A stretch of 21,248 nt of DNA from Bacteroidales bacterium UBA6397 (GCA_002439875.1 DJQB01000034.1:1-21248), one strand, 5' to 3'. Numbered from the stretch's first letter, positions 5,594 through 15,225 are shown. Numbers and translations are program-made. Notes: generated by a model not told the origin, from the sequence alone.

Positions 5594-8269
5594 ATGAAAA
5601 AGTGTATTATCTTGCTTTTGGCGATGATGTGCGCCGCACCAGTCAACTTTGCGGCAAACAGCAATGATGACGAATCGAAGAAAGAGAAATCCGATTCGAC
5701 GTCGACAACCAAGAAAACCAAAGATCTGTACCAGAAGACCTTCATCAAGGACAAGGAATGCGTGACAGCAAAGTGCGATGGCGGCTTCATGACACTACAC
5801 AAGGTCAACAAGAAGATCTACCTCGAGATTCCCAAGAACTTTCTTGGGAGGGAGATGCTGATCGCCTCGACCATCTCGCAGGTCAGCGACCCTAACCTTG
5901 GCTCGACGGGCTACAAGCCACAGGCTCCGATGCACGTAAAGTTCTCATTGGGAGACAGTACCACCGTCTATATGGAGGAGGTCAACATTCACCCGGACTT
6001 CAACAACGAGGACAAACATATGGCCAAGGCTGTGGAACTCAACGGGATGTCCCCTATCATCGGGACGTATCCTGTTTTTTGCGAGACCCCTGACAAATCC
6101 GGAGTGGTGTTCGAGATGACCAAGCTGTTCACCGGAAACGATGACAGGCTGGCACCTGTTAAGTCCGGGACCAGCGGCGGTGTGAACATGACCGTGAATT
6201 TCAATTCCGGCGCATCAACCCTTGGAGACATCAAGGCGTTCAAGGACAACGTTTCCATCAAATCGACATTGTCCTATACCGTTTCGGCCAACCTTCTTGG
6301 ACTCGTGCTTCTCAAGGACAAGGATCCGTTCTCTGTGTCGGTGACCAGGACAATCCTGCTGCTTCCAGAGAAGAAAATGAGGCCGAGAATCGCCGACAGC
6401 CGTGTCGGGATATTCCTTTCCAACAAGAACACACTTATTTCGGACAAAGCCGGGGTGGACATATATTCAGTGATCCACAAATGGGACGTCCAGCCATCCG
6501 ATTCGGCCGCTTTCCGTAGGGGTGAACTTGTGGAGCCCACGAAGCATATTGTGTTCTATATGGATGACGCTTTCCCGACAGAGTGGAGGGAGCCGGCGAA
6601 GAAAGGCATCCTCAGATGGAACAAGGCATTTGAGGAAATCGGCCTGAAGAATGTCGTGCAGGTCAAGGACTTTCCTACCGCCGAGGAGGATCCGGAGTTC
6701 GATCCTGACAATCTGAAATATTCTTGCATTAGATACGTGCCGGCGATGATTTCAAACGCAATGGGACCTTCATGGGTGGATCCTTCCACAGGTGAGATCA
6801 TCAACGCATCCATTATCGTCTACAACGATGTCATCAAACTTGCCGAGAACTGGCGGTTCTGCCAGACTGCGCAGGTGGACGAAAGGGTGCGCGGAAAGAG
6901 ACTGCCAAAGGACGTGCTTGAGGAAAGCATTGAATATATCATCGCACACGAGGCCGGCCACTGCCTCGGATTCATGCACAACATGGCGGCCTCGGCGGCA
7001 TACCAGACCGACTCCCTGAGGAACGCCGGATTCACGGCGAAATACGGCACGACTCCATCAATAATGGATTATGCCAGATTTAATTACGTGGCGCAGCCCG
7101 AAGACAAGGGTGTTTCACTCACGCCTCCGTTCCTTGGAGTCTATGATAAGTTCCTTGTGAAGTACGCATATTCACCGCTTCTGGATGCGGAGAGCAGCGA
7201 AGCAGAGAGAGCCACTCTTGAAAGCTGGGTGGACAGCCACGCCGGAGACCCTCTCTACAGATATGGAAGACAACAGGTTCTTCAAAGATATGATCCGTCC
7301 GCCCTTGAGGAAGACCTTGGAAATGATCCGGTCAAGTCAGGTGAATATGGCGCTAGAAACATCCGTTACATTGTAGAGCATCTTAACGAATGGATAACCA
7401 ACGACATGGATCCGGACGGGAGCCTGAGGCAAAGCAGGTACGAGGCTCTCGCCAAGCAGTACAACAGGTACCTTAACAATGCCATACTCAACATCGGAGG
7501 CATCTACCTCAACACAGTGAAGCCTGGGACTCCTGGCAAGAACGCGCTTGCTGTTCCGGTAGAGGAACAGAGAGCGTCCTTGAAATGGGTGATAGACCAG
7601 CTCAAGGGCTGCACATGGGTGAATGACAGAGAACTCACCGACATGTTCCAACTGAGAGTGGATCTCGCTCCTATCTTCCAGTATTACACTGCCTTGGATT
7701 TGTTCAGCACCTATGCCAACGTTATCCTTTCCTCACATGTCAAGGATGCCGACGGTAAGTCCTACACCATGCAGAACTGGCTTGACGACATCTACGAGTG
7801 GGTGTGGAAAGGCACTTCAGACAAGAAGGATCTGACACGTGGCGAACGCATTCTTCAGAATCTGTACATCTCGGCAGCTCTGAAAGGTGCCACCAAGAGT
7901 TCAGCTTTGGTGAAAGTCAAGTCGATCGCGCTTGCCGACAATCCTTATCTGCCTTCTGCGGAGCAGCTTGCTCTCTACGGTCTGGATCCTTCCGGAATGG
8001 CAGAGAAATATCTTGATGTCCTCAAGGATTATGAGGCCGAATATGGCAAAGGCTCGGTTGCGGCAGCGATGCTTGACACCAACTTTGGCCACTATGGCTA
8101 CAACTGGCAATACAAGGTGAACATCAGAACTTTGGACGAATCAAAGGCGCTGTTCCATCAGGATCTGATCAGAATCTCCAAATTCCTGAAATCCAACATC
8201 TCCGGCGCCAAGGGCGAGACAAAGGCTCACTATAGATCCCTGCTGAAGCAGATAGAGGGAGAACTTTAG
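5594..8269 (+). CDS. Exported zinc-dependent metalloprotease (DUF5118/DUF5117/DUF4953 type)
   Basis: An 891-residue exported protease. A type I signal peptide (~1-21) is followed by a Ser/Lys/Asp-rich linker (~22-45), a DUF5118/DUF5117-like region (~45-330) and a peptidase region. The zinc site is HEAGHCLGFMH (452-462), the HExxHxxGxxH signature of metzincins: H452, H456 and H462 bind zinc and E453 is the base. SIMDY (M491) fits the Met-turn of that clan. RRGELVEPTKHIVFYMDDAFP (within ~307-330) is a conserved block of this family as I remember it. In Bacteroidota such genes often accompany SusCD, DUF4843 and PKD-like genes, as here, although this copy leads the cluster. It ends 57 bp before susC on the same strand. 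It probably acts in the periplasm or at the surface, cutting a protein or peptide substrate (inference). Confidence 0.9.
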   Translation: MKKCIILLLAMMCAAPVNFAANSNDDESKKEKSDSTSTTKKTKDLYQKTFIKDKECVTAKCDGGFMTLHKVNKKIYLEIPKNFLGREMLIASTISQVSDPNLGSTGYKPQAPMHVKFSLGDSTTVYMEEVNIHPDFNNEDKHMAKAVELNGMSPIIGTYPVFCETPDKSGVVFEMTKLFTGNDDRLAPVKSGTSGGVNMTVNFNSGASTLGDIKAFKDNVSIKSTLSYTVSANLLGLVLLKDKDPFSVSVTRTILLLPEKKMRPRIADSRVGIFLSNKNTLISDKAGVDIYSVIHKWDVQPSDSAAFRRGELVEPTKHIVFYMDDAFPTEWREPAKKGILRWNKAFEEIGLKNVVQVKDFPTAEEDPEFDPDNLKYSCIRYVPAMISNAMGPSWVDPSTGEIINASIIVYNDVIKLAENWRFCQTAQVDERVRGKRLPKDVLEESIEYIIAHEAGHCLGFMHNMAASAAYQTDSLRNAGFTAKYGTTPSIMDYARFNYVAQPEDKGVSLTPPFLGVYDKFLVKYAYSPLLDAESSEAERATLESWVDSHAGDPLYRYGRQQVLQRYDPSALEEDLGNDPVKSGEYGARNIRYIVEHLNEWITNDMDPDGSLRQSRYEALAKQYNRYLNNAILNIGGIYLNTVKPGTPGKNALAVPVEEQRASLKWVIDQLKGCTWVNDRELTDMFQLRVDLAPIFQYYTALDLFSTYANVILSSHVKDADGKSYTMQNWLDDIYEWVWKGTSDKKDLTRGERILQNLYISAALKGATKSSALVKVKSIALADNPYLPSAEQLALYGLDPSGMAEKYLDVLKDYEAEYGKGSVAAAMLDTNFGHYGYNWQYKVNIRTLDESKALFHQDLIRISKFLKSNISGAKGETKAHYRSLLKQIEGEL

Positions 8270-8285
8270 CCTGAAACCCTCCCTC
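8255..8285 (+). other. Weak stem-loop across the metalloprotease stop codon
   Basis: GAGGGAG (8255-8261) pairs with CTCCCTC (8279-8285) over a 17-nt loop containing the stop codon. No T tract follows. It could weaken read-through between the protease gene and susC, but the stem is short and chance is possible. Confidence 0.2.
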
Positions 8286-8305
8286 AAAGTATATAAACGA
8301 ACAAA

Positions 8306-8323
8306 TGTCAAACCACGGGTTTA
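8306..8323. promoter_or_regulatory. Palindrome directly before susC, inverted copy of the element at 5507-5524
   Basis: The core AAACC-ACG-GGTTT (8310-8322) is a perfect 5+3+5 dyad ending 4 nt before the susC ATG. The whole 18 nt is the reverse complement of 5507-5524 with one mismatch. Its position would let a bound protein or an RNA hairpin limit susC initiation. No TAnnTTTG element is visible in this 57-bp gap, so susC may be read from the upstream promoter. Confidence 0.45.
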
Positions 8324-8326
8324 ATT

Positions 8327-11300
8327 ATGAAAGGTAAAGTATATCTGAACATCATCGCGTTGCTGATGGCGTTGATCTCCTTCGGCGGTCTGGTATCAGC
8401 CCAGAGGCCGACATCAAGGATGATCACCGTGATCGGTAACGTGTCTGATGAGACCGGCGAACCTCTTGCCGGAGTGGCGGTCATGCTGCGCGGCACCAAG
8501 ACCGGTGTCAGCACAGATGCCGACGGTAACTACACAATCCGATTCCTTCCGAAAAAGGATCAGGAGAGCGTTCTTGTCTATAGCTTCATCGGAATGGAAG
8601 AGCAGACTTTCAAAGTCAAGGCATCCACACAGAACGATGTCATCATGAAGAGTGTGGACTCTGAGTTGGACCAGGTTGTGGTGAACGGTTTCTATACGCA
8701 GAAAAAAAGCACGTTCACCGGCGCTGCGACGACAATCAAGGGTGAGACACTTGTGGAACTGTCCCCGACGAACCTCATCGCAGGCATCGCGTCGATGACA
8801 CCGGGCATGGTTATGGTGGAGAACAACGCGGCTGGATCAAACCCTAACGCGATTCCGTCACTCCTCATCCGAGGAGCGTCCTCCCTCATAACCAACGAGA
8901 GCGAGGAGGGTGTCAACAACCCTCTCATCATCCTTGACGGAGTCGAGATCTCGATGGAGGAACTGTACGATCTTGACATATTCGACATCGAACGTGTCGA
9001 TGTGCTCAAGGACGCCTCGGCCACCATTCTTTACGGAGAGAAAGGTGCGAACGGCGTCATTGTCGTAGAGCGCAAGCGGATCGAGAACGCCAAGGCGCGC
9101 CTGAGTTACAACTTCGTTCCACAGTTCAGCGTTCCTGACCTGAGTTCGTTCAACCTCACGAACGCAAGCCAAAAACTTGAGCTTGAAAGGCTCGCGGGGC
9201 TCTACGACACCGACAACGGGTCCATGGACAAAGCATACGCATACAAATTGAAGAACGTCCGCCAAGGTGTGAACACAGACTGGATCCACGCGCCGCTGCG
9301 TGTGCCGTTCAGCCATCAGCACTCACTTATGTTCAGCGCCAAGGGGCAGAGCGTGGACTACCGTGCAAACATGCGTTTCGCCGACAACTACGGCGTCATG
9401 AAAGGTGACCGCCGAAGAAACTACAGCCTCGGTTTCAACGTGAACTATCACACCAGGGACAAGTTGACACTCTCGTTCAGGACAACCTACACATTGTCGG
9501 ATTCCAAGGATTCTCCTTACGGTGATTTCTCCGCGTATTCCAAACTGAATCCTTACGAGAAGGTCTACGACGAGGATGGCAACTTCATAAAGAACTATTA
9601 TTTCGACCCTTACGATACCAATTCGGAGAGGATGGCCAATCCGTTGTACGATGCCACTTTGTCAAGTTTCAGCAAGGCAAGGACGCAGAACCTCACCAGT
9701 TCGCTGACAGGAAAGTGGAACATCACCAAGTACTTTGACATCAGTGGGCAGGCCAACATGACCATCAGTTCCGGAAGCAGCGACAGTTATGTCTCTCCTG
9801 ACGCGGCTCAGTACGTCGGCTATTCGGACGTCTCCCAGAAAGGAAGCTACGCTTTCGGATCCAGCAAAGGATTCACCACCAGCGGAAAAATCGTGGCTTC
9901 GTACGGTCTTCCGCTTGACAAGAAAGGGTCCTTGTTCAGAATCAGCGGAGGAAGCAACATAAAGAAGACGACCTCGAACACCTCAAGAGGGGAAGGACGG
10001 GGATTCCTCAAAGACGGACTGTCAGACCTGTCATTCGCCCTGGGCTATGCACCTAACGGAAAACCTACCGGACGCGAAAGGGTAGCCACCGAGGTCGGTT
10101 TCTTTGTGAACGGCAACCTTGGATTCCTGAACAGGTACATCCTTGACGGATCGTTCAGGACCTCAGGGTCGTCCAGATTCGGTTCCGACAACAGCTTCGC
10201 ACCGTTCTGGTCAGGAGGTTTCGCATGGAACGCGCACAACGAGTCTTTCCTCAAGGATGTAAAATGGATCGACTCCCTGATTCCTCGTTTCAGCATCGGC
10301 TACACGGGAACCGTCTCATTCGATTACTATCAGGCCAAGACCATCTATGAATATAAATCCGACTACGACTACTACACGGGCATCGGCGCGGCGACCAGAA
10401 CCATGGGCAATCCGGACCTCAAATGGCAGAAGAAGCTGTCCCGCAACCTCGGTGTCACGGCCGCGATGTTCGACAACAGACTGAATCTGGAGTTCAACTG
10501 GTACAGCAACACCACCTTTGACCTCCTGATGCCTATCAACCTGCCATATTCAGTAGGCGTGACTTCGATGAATGTCAACTTCGGACAGATAAGAAACTCG
10601 GGACTTGATTTCTCCGTCTCAGGAAGAATACTTAATTCCAGAGACTGGTCATGGGTGATGGTGGTGACCGGAGGGCATGTGATGGACAAGATCAAGAACA
10701 TTTCCACCGCCCTGAAGGGTACGGAGGTGGCGGACGCGTCAGATGCGATCAAGCCTAATATCCTGTTCACTGAAGGAGGGTCTCAGTTTGACATCTACGC
10801 CATGCGCTCCGCCGGAATCGATCCGGCCACGGGACAGGAGATCTTCATAAAGAAAGACGGAAGTTACACTTACAACTACGACTCGGACGACAGGGTCGCC
10901 GTGGGCAACACAAACCCTATCCTTCAAGGTTCGTGGATCAACACCATCAGGTACAAGGGCTTCTCCCTGAGCCTCACCACCAGCTACACTTTCGGCGGCG
11001 ACTACTACAACAGCACGCTCCAAGGGAAAGTGGAGAACATCAACCCTAAGCAGAATGTGGACGCCAGAGCCTACACCGACAGGTGGAAGCAACCGGGGGA
11101 TCTGGTCAGATACCTCGCCATCAACTCAACCAGAGAGACTGTCAACTCGGAAAGATTCGTCGAGACAAGGAACGAGATCTACTTCTCCAGCATCAATGTC
11201 TCTTACGAATTCAACACAAAGGCCATGAGCAAGATCGGGCTGAAGAAGCTCAGTGTAGGCTTCGGCCTGACGGATCTGGGCTACCTTTCAAGCGTAAAGT

Positions 11301-11365
11301 TCGAGAGAGGAACATCCTACCCGTACTGCCGAGCCATAAACCTGACATTCCGTCCTACATTCTAA
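8327..11365 (+). CDS. SusC/RagA-family TonB-dependent outer-membrane transporter
   Basis: A 1012-residue outer-membrane transporter that takes up a bulky nutrient with TonB energy in partnership with a SusD lipoprotein. Signal peptide ~1-25 (ending VSAQ). A carboxypeptidase-regulatory-like domain (~33-110, GEPLAGVAVMLRGTKTG, DADGNYTIRF) precedes the plug (~115-250), which carries the SusC signature DIERVDVLKDASATILYG with GANGVIVVE. The rest is beta barrel ending in the aromatic terminus FRPTF typical of barrel insertion. There is no N-terminal STN domain, so no direct link to an anti-sigma factor is seen. susD starts 12 bp downstream, so the two are cotranscribed. The substrate is unknown; the neighbouring protease suggests peptides (inference, compare RagAB of Porphyromonas). 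Confidence 0.95.
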   Translation: MKGKVYLNIIALLMALISFGGLVSAQRPTSRMITVIGNVSDETGEPLAGVAVMLRGTKTGVSTDADGNYTIRFLPKKDQESVLVYSFIGMEEQTFKVKASTQNDVIMKSVDSELDQVVVNGFYTQKKSTFTGAATTIKGETLVELSPTNLIAGIASMTPGMVMVENNAAGSNPNAIPSLLIRGASSLITNESEEGVNNPLIILDGVEISMEELYDLDIFDIERVDVLKDASATILYGEKGANGVIVVERKRIENAKARLSYNFVPQFSVPDLSSFNLTNASQKLELERLAGLYDTDNGSMDKAYAYKLKNVRQGVNTDWIHAPLRVPFSHQHSLMFSAKGQSVDYRANMRFADNYGVMKGDRRRNYSLGFNVNYHTRDKLTLSFRTTYTLSDSKDSPYGDFSAYSKLNPYEKVYDEDGNFIKNYYFDPYDTNSERMANPLYDATLSSFSKARTQNLTSSLTGKWNITKYFDISGQANMTISSGSSDSYVSPDAAQYVGYSDVSQKGSYAFGSSKGFTTSGKIVASYGLPLDKKGSLFRISGGSNIKKTTSNTSRGEGRGFLKDGLSDLSFALGYAPNGKPTGRERVATEVGFFVNGNLGFLNRYILDGSFRTSGSSRFGSDNSFAPFWSGGFAWNAHNESFLKDVKWIDSLIPRFSIGYTGTVSFDYYQAKTIYEYKSDYDYYTGIGAATRTMGNPDLKWQKKLSRNLGVTAAMFDNRLNLEFNWYSNTTFDLLMPINLPYSVGVTSMNVNFGQIRNSGLDFSVSGRILNSRDWSWVMVVTGGHVMDKIKNISTALKGTEVADASDAIKPNILFTEGGSQFDIYAMRSAGIDPATGQEIFIKKDGSYTYNYDSDDRVAVGNTNPILQGSWINTIRYKGFSLSLTTSYTFGGDYYNSTLQGKVENINPKQNVDARAYTDRWKQPGDLVRYLAINSTRETVNSERFVETRNEIYFSSINVSYEFNTKAMSKIGLKKLSVGFGLTDLGYLSSVKFERGTSYPYCRAINLTFRPTF

Positions 11366-11377
11366 AGATTATACAAG

Positions 11378-12814
11378 ATGAAAAGAATATATAGATTACT
11401 TATGTCGGTTCTCGTCCTGTCCAGTATGACATCCTGTGACAAGTTCTTGGATGTCAATCCGAAGGGTGAGGTGTTCGATGCCGACATGTATAATTCAGCC
11501 GAGGGCTACGAGGATGCTCTGTACGGAATCTATGCGCAGCTCGGAACCGATGACTACCTCTATAAGAATTATCTCCACTGGTTGCCTGAGGTCCTTGCTG
11601 TAAATGTGAGCACCACTGATGACGGTCTCCAAAGCATGTCATACGGACTTTGGACAAAAACCACGGCATTCCCGATAAGAAAAGGGATCTGGGCAAACTC
11701 CTACGAGGTCATCAACCAGCTGAACAACATCATCAGCCACATCAACAAAGGCGGAGACCACGAATTTCCGCACACAGGATTGTACAAGGGAGAAGCTCTG
11801 GCACTCAGGGCGTTGATCCACTTCGAGCTCCTACGTCTCTACGGAGCGCCGGTCTGGGCACCGGAAAGCGAGAAGGTCAGAGCCATCCCTTACGTGACTG
11901 AATATTCCTTCAAGATCACAAAATTCAGTTCTCTCGACGAGACCTACGACCTCATCATCAAGGATCTGAAAGAGGCGGAAGCCAGCCTTTCCGAAGATGA
12001 GTCACTGATCAACGCGGAACGCACGAACAACAGAAGCGGCGGATTCACGTCATGCAGGATAATCCACATGAATCTCTATGCGGTGGAAGCGCTTCTGGCC
12101 CGTGTGTACTGGTCAAGGAACGATTTGGCCAACGCCGCGATCTATGCCGCCAAGGTCATCGACAGCAAGAAATTCGGAATGCGGAGCGTGGAGGCGTTCA
12201 ATCAGCCTGACAACGGAACCTTGGACATGAAAGAGACGATTTTCGGAATATATTCGAAGAAGTACGAGGAAGAGAACGCCAGGATGTACGGCCTGAGCGG
12301 CAGTTCATCCTCCAGCACTTTCCGACTTGCCGACTACAAGATACTGTACGAGTCCGGCTCAAGTTCCGCAACGACGGATTTCAGACTTACGGCATGGTTC
12401 GACGACGGACAACAGCAACTCAAGAAACTGGTCAATCCAGTGTATTACGAGTCAGGCAGTACCTCATATTCAGGGAAATCCATTCTTGGGAACAACATTC
12501 TGAGAATCCCCGAGATGTATTACATCATGGCGGAGGCACTGCTTGAGTCAAATCCAGCCAAGGCCACTGAATATTACAATGACGTGATTGAAACCCGTGG
12601 CCTCGACCCTCTTGAGGGATCTTACGTGACGGCCGACATGCTCTTCACCGAACGAAGGAAGGAATTCTACGGTGAAGGTTTCCTGTGGCACGACATGAAA
12701 CGTCTCGGAAAAGACATCGCCGTCTCCGCCGGAACCACATTGTCCGGCTCGGACGTGAACACTTACAAGATTCCTTACCCGGTAGGAGAGGACGAGGCAA
12801 GGGATGAGAACTGA
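11378..12814 (+). CDS. SusD/RagB-family nutrient-binding lipoprotein
   Basis: A 478-residue surface lipoprotein that caps the SusC barrel and binds substrate. The lipoprotein signal ends at C20 (LSSMTSC), followed by DKFLDVNPKG, the usual opening of SusD proteins. The N-terminal block (SAEGYEDALYGIYAQLG) and the TPR-like helical segments (GEALALRALIHFELLRLYG, ALLARVYWSRNDLANAAIYA) are typical. The C-terminal SusD domain has the family motif FTERRKEFYGEGFLWHDMKR and ends in YKIPYPVGEDEARDEN. Length is at the short end of the normal range. It lies 12 bp after susC and 15 bp before the DUF4843 gene. Confidence 0.95.
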   Translation: MKRIYRLLMSVLVLSSMTSCDKFLDVNPKGEVFDADMYNSAEGYEDALYGIYAQLGTDDYLYKNYLHWLPEVLAVNVSTTDDGLQSMSYGLWTKTTAFPIRKGIWANSYEVINQLNNIISHINKGGDHEFPHTGLYKGEALALRALIHFELLRLYGAPVWAPESEKVRAIPYVTEYSFKITKFSSLDETYDLIIKDLKEAEASLSEDESLINAERTNNRSGGFTSCRIIHMNLYAVEALLARVYWSRNDLANAAIYAAKVIDSKKFGMRSVEAFNQPDNGTLDMKETIFGIYSKKYEEENARMYGLSGSSSSSTFRLADYKILYESGSSSATTDFRLTAWFDDGQQQLKKLVNPVYYESGSTSYSGKSILGNNILRIPEMYYIMAEALLESNPAKATEYYNDVIETRGLDPLEGSYVTADMLFTERRKEFYGEGFLWHDMKRLGKDIAVSAGTTLSGSDVNTYKIPYPVGEDEARDEN

Positions 12815-12829
12815 TAAAGGAAGAAAGGC

Positions 12830-13726
12830 ATGAAAGCATTAAGAATATTCAAGGCACTGTGCCTTGCCGCGTCGGCGCTTTCCGCCGGCGCCTGCAAAGG
12901 GACATGGATGATGTACGATCAGGATCAGAAGGACCATCTTTATTTCGAGATAACCTCCGCCGTCAACATCTCGTTCTCCCTGACAAGCAATCAGACAATA
13001 ATCCACACCGTTCCGGTCAAGATGATGGGAATGCCCCGTGATTTCGACAGGACCATCCACCTGGACTGGTTGGAGCCGGAGTCCTCACAGGCCGAGGACG
13101 GAACCGAAATTGTCAAGGCTGTGGAAGGAGAGGACTTCACCGTCTCTGACCTGATCATCCCGGCCGGAGAGGTTGCCGGAAACATCGTTTTCACGATCAA
13201 CCGTACCGAGACCATGAAGGAAAAGATTCATGACATCCGGTTCTGTATCGCAGAAAGTGAGGATTTCCTCCCACTAAAAGCCGACAGCACTCATATTTCG
13301 AAGATTCTTTCTCCGATCTTCGACATAAAGGTATCAGACGGAGAGCCCCTGTGCCCGTCATGGTGGGACGCCACAACAGGTTCAGGTGACGACCTGAAGG
13401 GTTGGACAATGTACCTCGGGAGATACTATCCGGCCAAATACCGGAAGATGCTAGAGATTTACCATGACATGAAGACGAAGAACCCTATCTTCTACGAAGA
13501 CTGTCTTGAGAAATACGGAGAGAACATCGACAAAGAAGACATAAACAAGAGCTTTTTCGCCAGCGAGAACCCGGCGGCGTGGGCATCCTACGTTCTGATT
13601 CCGCTCTGCGAATATTACAAGACATGGTATAGCGAGCATCCTGACGACCCAAACGTGGAGACAATTCAGACCAAACCCGGGACATCGGGGAAATACTGGA
13701 GAGACCCTGTCGCTCTGCTTAGATAA
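12830..13726 (+). CDS. DUF4843 domain lipoprotein
   Basis: A 298-residue lipoprotein with the lipid-attachment cysteine at C22 (LSAGAC). The early block MMYDQDQKDHLYFEI and the beta-rich body, with alternating strands such as TVPVKMMGMPRDFDRTIHLDW and IPAGEVAGNIVFTINRT, match DUF4843 proteins as I know them from loci of this layout. The C-terminal half (~175-298) contains the WWDATTGSGDDLKGWTMYLG block. The biochemical role is not known; as an accessory lipoprotein next to SusCD it probably sits on the cell surface (inference). GGAAGAAAGG just before the ATG gives a modest ribosome-binding site. It is part of the same operon, 15 bp after susD. Confidence 0.85.
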   Translation: MKALRIFKALCLAASALSAGACKGTWMMYDQDQKDHLYFEITSAVNISFSLTSNQTIIHTVPVKMMGMPRDFDRTIHLDWLEPESSQAEDGTEIVKAVEGEDFTVSDLIIPAGEVAGNIVFTINRTETMKEKIHDIRFCIAESEDFLPLKADSTHISKILSPIFDIKVSDGEPLCPSWWDATTGSGDDLKGWTMYLGRYYPAKYRKMLEIYHDMKTKNPIFYEDCLEKYGENIDKEDINKSFFASENPAAWASYVLIPLCEYYKTWYSEHPDDPNVETIQTKPGTSGKYWRDPVALLR

Positions 13727-13728
13727 CC

Positions 13729-13735
13729 AAGGAGG
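13729..13735 (+). promoter_or_regulatory. Strong Shine-Dalgarno before the PKD-like lipoprotein gene
   Basis: AAGGAGG lies 5 nt before ATG 13741 and 8 nt before ATG 13744. It stands out because the susC and susD starts have no such sequence, and it favours the second ATG as the actual start. Confidence 0.6.
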
Positions 13736-13740
13736 ACAAG

Positions 13741-15225
13741 ATGATGAAAAAGACAATATTCAGAATTCTTGCGGTCTTCACCGCACTGGGCATGACCGCA
13801 TGCTACGGCATCAAGGATGAGAATTATCCTGAGCTCTCACCTATCACATTCAATGAGGTGTCCGATGTCATTGATGTGAACCTCGGCGAGGAGCTCATCT
13901 ATACTGATCTGCAAGTGAACAGCGACCTGCCGGTAACTTACGAGTGGAGCTATGGGCAGAGAAAGCAGAACGGAAGCCTTGAGGACATGGCCGACATCAC
14001 GGCGATCTCCGACAAGGCCGACATCCGGTACACTTTCCACAGGGTCGGGACCTACGTGCTCAGACTGAAGGTGGACAACGGAGAGGACATAGAGTTCAAG
14101 TACTTCACTCTCAACGTCAATTCTGGAATGGACGAGGGTCTCCTGATCCTCTGTGACGATGACGGTCAGGGATCGCTGGCCTTCATCAAGAAAATGCCTG
14201 AGAACGCAGACGAGGACGAGCAGGAAATCTATCCTGACGTGTTCAGCCTCATCAACCCGGAGCAGAAGCTTGTGAAGCCGACCGACATGTTCATCTCGGC
14301 CTACACATCAAAAGAGGTCCAGTACCGTTCACTGCTGATCTCGACAGCTGATGAGGACGGCACCATATTCAAACTGGAGCCTAAGACATTCGAGTACTAC
14401 AACAAAGCGAGCATGCGGAACAACGGCGAGACTTATTGTACCGGATTCGCCGGAGAGACTTCATCATCCGCTGCCTATTACACACTCATGGCCGGAGCAA
14501 ACGGAAAAACCTACCGATATGATCTTTACGGTGATTTTGTGGCCGAGCGCGCCGATGCGTCAGCGACAGCGAAAATTGACAGGAGCGGAAGATTTGTGTA
14601 CCACACATCCGCTACAGGCAAACCGAACGTCAAGAACGTCCTCTATAATGAGGACATGATGATCCAACCTGAGAACGCGAAAGTGACAAAACTTGCTTTT
14701 GGCGGTTACAAAATCGTCAATTTCAGCGCCATAGCATTGAAGAACACGGTCTATGTACTCCTGAAGAAAGACGGAGCGGACAACACCTACTGCATCAAGT
14801 CCACAACCGGATCATTGGGAAAGGCAAAAGATGTCATGAAGGACTTCACCGTGGAAGGCGGTGTAAAGATGGACCGCAACTCCGTGATGGTCAACTCGGT
14901 GAACGCTCCCGATTTCATTTACTACACTTACGGCGACGCCATCTACAGATGGACTCCGACATCAATGCCTCCTACCGCGCCTAAGATAACCCTACCGGAA
15001 GGCGAACAGGTCATCTCCATCTGCACGAACTTCCAGGGAAGTTTCCAGGGAGCGACAGGAACATTCGAGAACCTGCTCTACGTGGCGACTTGGAATCCGG
15101 ACAGGGCAGGAGACAAAAAAGGAAGCGTGTATGTGTTCCAGTTCTCCGACGACTCTCGCGTGAAGGCTTACGAAGGCATCTGCGGCAAGCCGGTCAAGGT
15201 CATGTACAAGTACAGAATCTCATAA
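13741..15225 (+). CDS. PKD-like family lipoprotein
   Basis: A 494-residue lipoprotein with the lipobox LGMTAC (C21) followed by an acidic tail (YGIKDENY) that resembles the Bacteroidota surface-export signal. A PKD-like Ig fold spans roughly 38-130 (PVTYEWSY, YTFHRVGTYVLRLKVDNG). The rest reads like a beta-propeller-type repeat region (GLLILCDDDGQGSLAFI, QYRSLLISTADEDGTIFKLEP). AAGGAGG (13729-13735) is an unusually strong Shine-Dalgarno for this phylum. The tandem ATGs at 13741 and 13744 are both possible, and the second has the better spacing of 8 nt. It is the last gene of the uptake operon, followed by a clear terminator. A substrate-binding or scaffold role is inferred from position. Confidence 0.85.
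   Translation: MMKKTIFRILAVFTALGMTACYGIKDENYPELSPITFNEVSDVIDVNLGEELIYTDLQVNSDLPVTYEWSYGQRKQNGSLEDMADITAISDKADIRYTFHRVGTYVLRLKVDNGEDIEFKYFTLNVNSGMDEGLLILCDDDGQGSLAFIKKMPENADEDEQEIYPDVFSLINPEQKLVKPTDMFISAYTSKEVQYRSLLISTADEDGTIFKLEPKTFEYYNKASMRNNGETYCTGFAGETSSSAAYYTLMAGANGKTYRYDLYGDFVAERADASATAKIDRSGRFVYHTSATGKPNVKNVLYNEDMMIQPENAKVTKLAFGGYKIVNFSAIALKNTVYVLLKKDGADNTYCIKSTTGSLGKAKDVMKDFTVEGGVKMDRNSVMVNSVNAPDFIYYTYGDAIYRWTPTSMPPTAPKITLPEGEQVISICTNFQGSFQGATGTFENLLYVATWNPDRAGDKKGSVYVFQFSDDSRVKAYEGICGKPVKVMYKYRIS

Noticed and set aside
6521..6538. GGTGAACTTGTGGAGCCC in the metalloprotease gene, coding GELVEP, resembling the REP-like repeat translated as GEPVEP in the helicase
   Set aside because: RGELVEP followed by a hydrophobic strand and a D-x-(A/T)-x-P segment is, as I recall it, a conserved block of the DUF5117-type family, so it is protein sequence and not an inserted repeat. 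The repeat core and inverted arm are absent.
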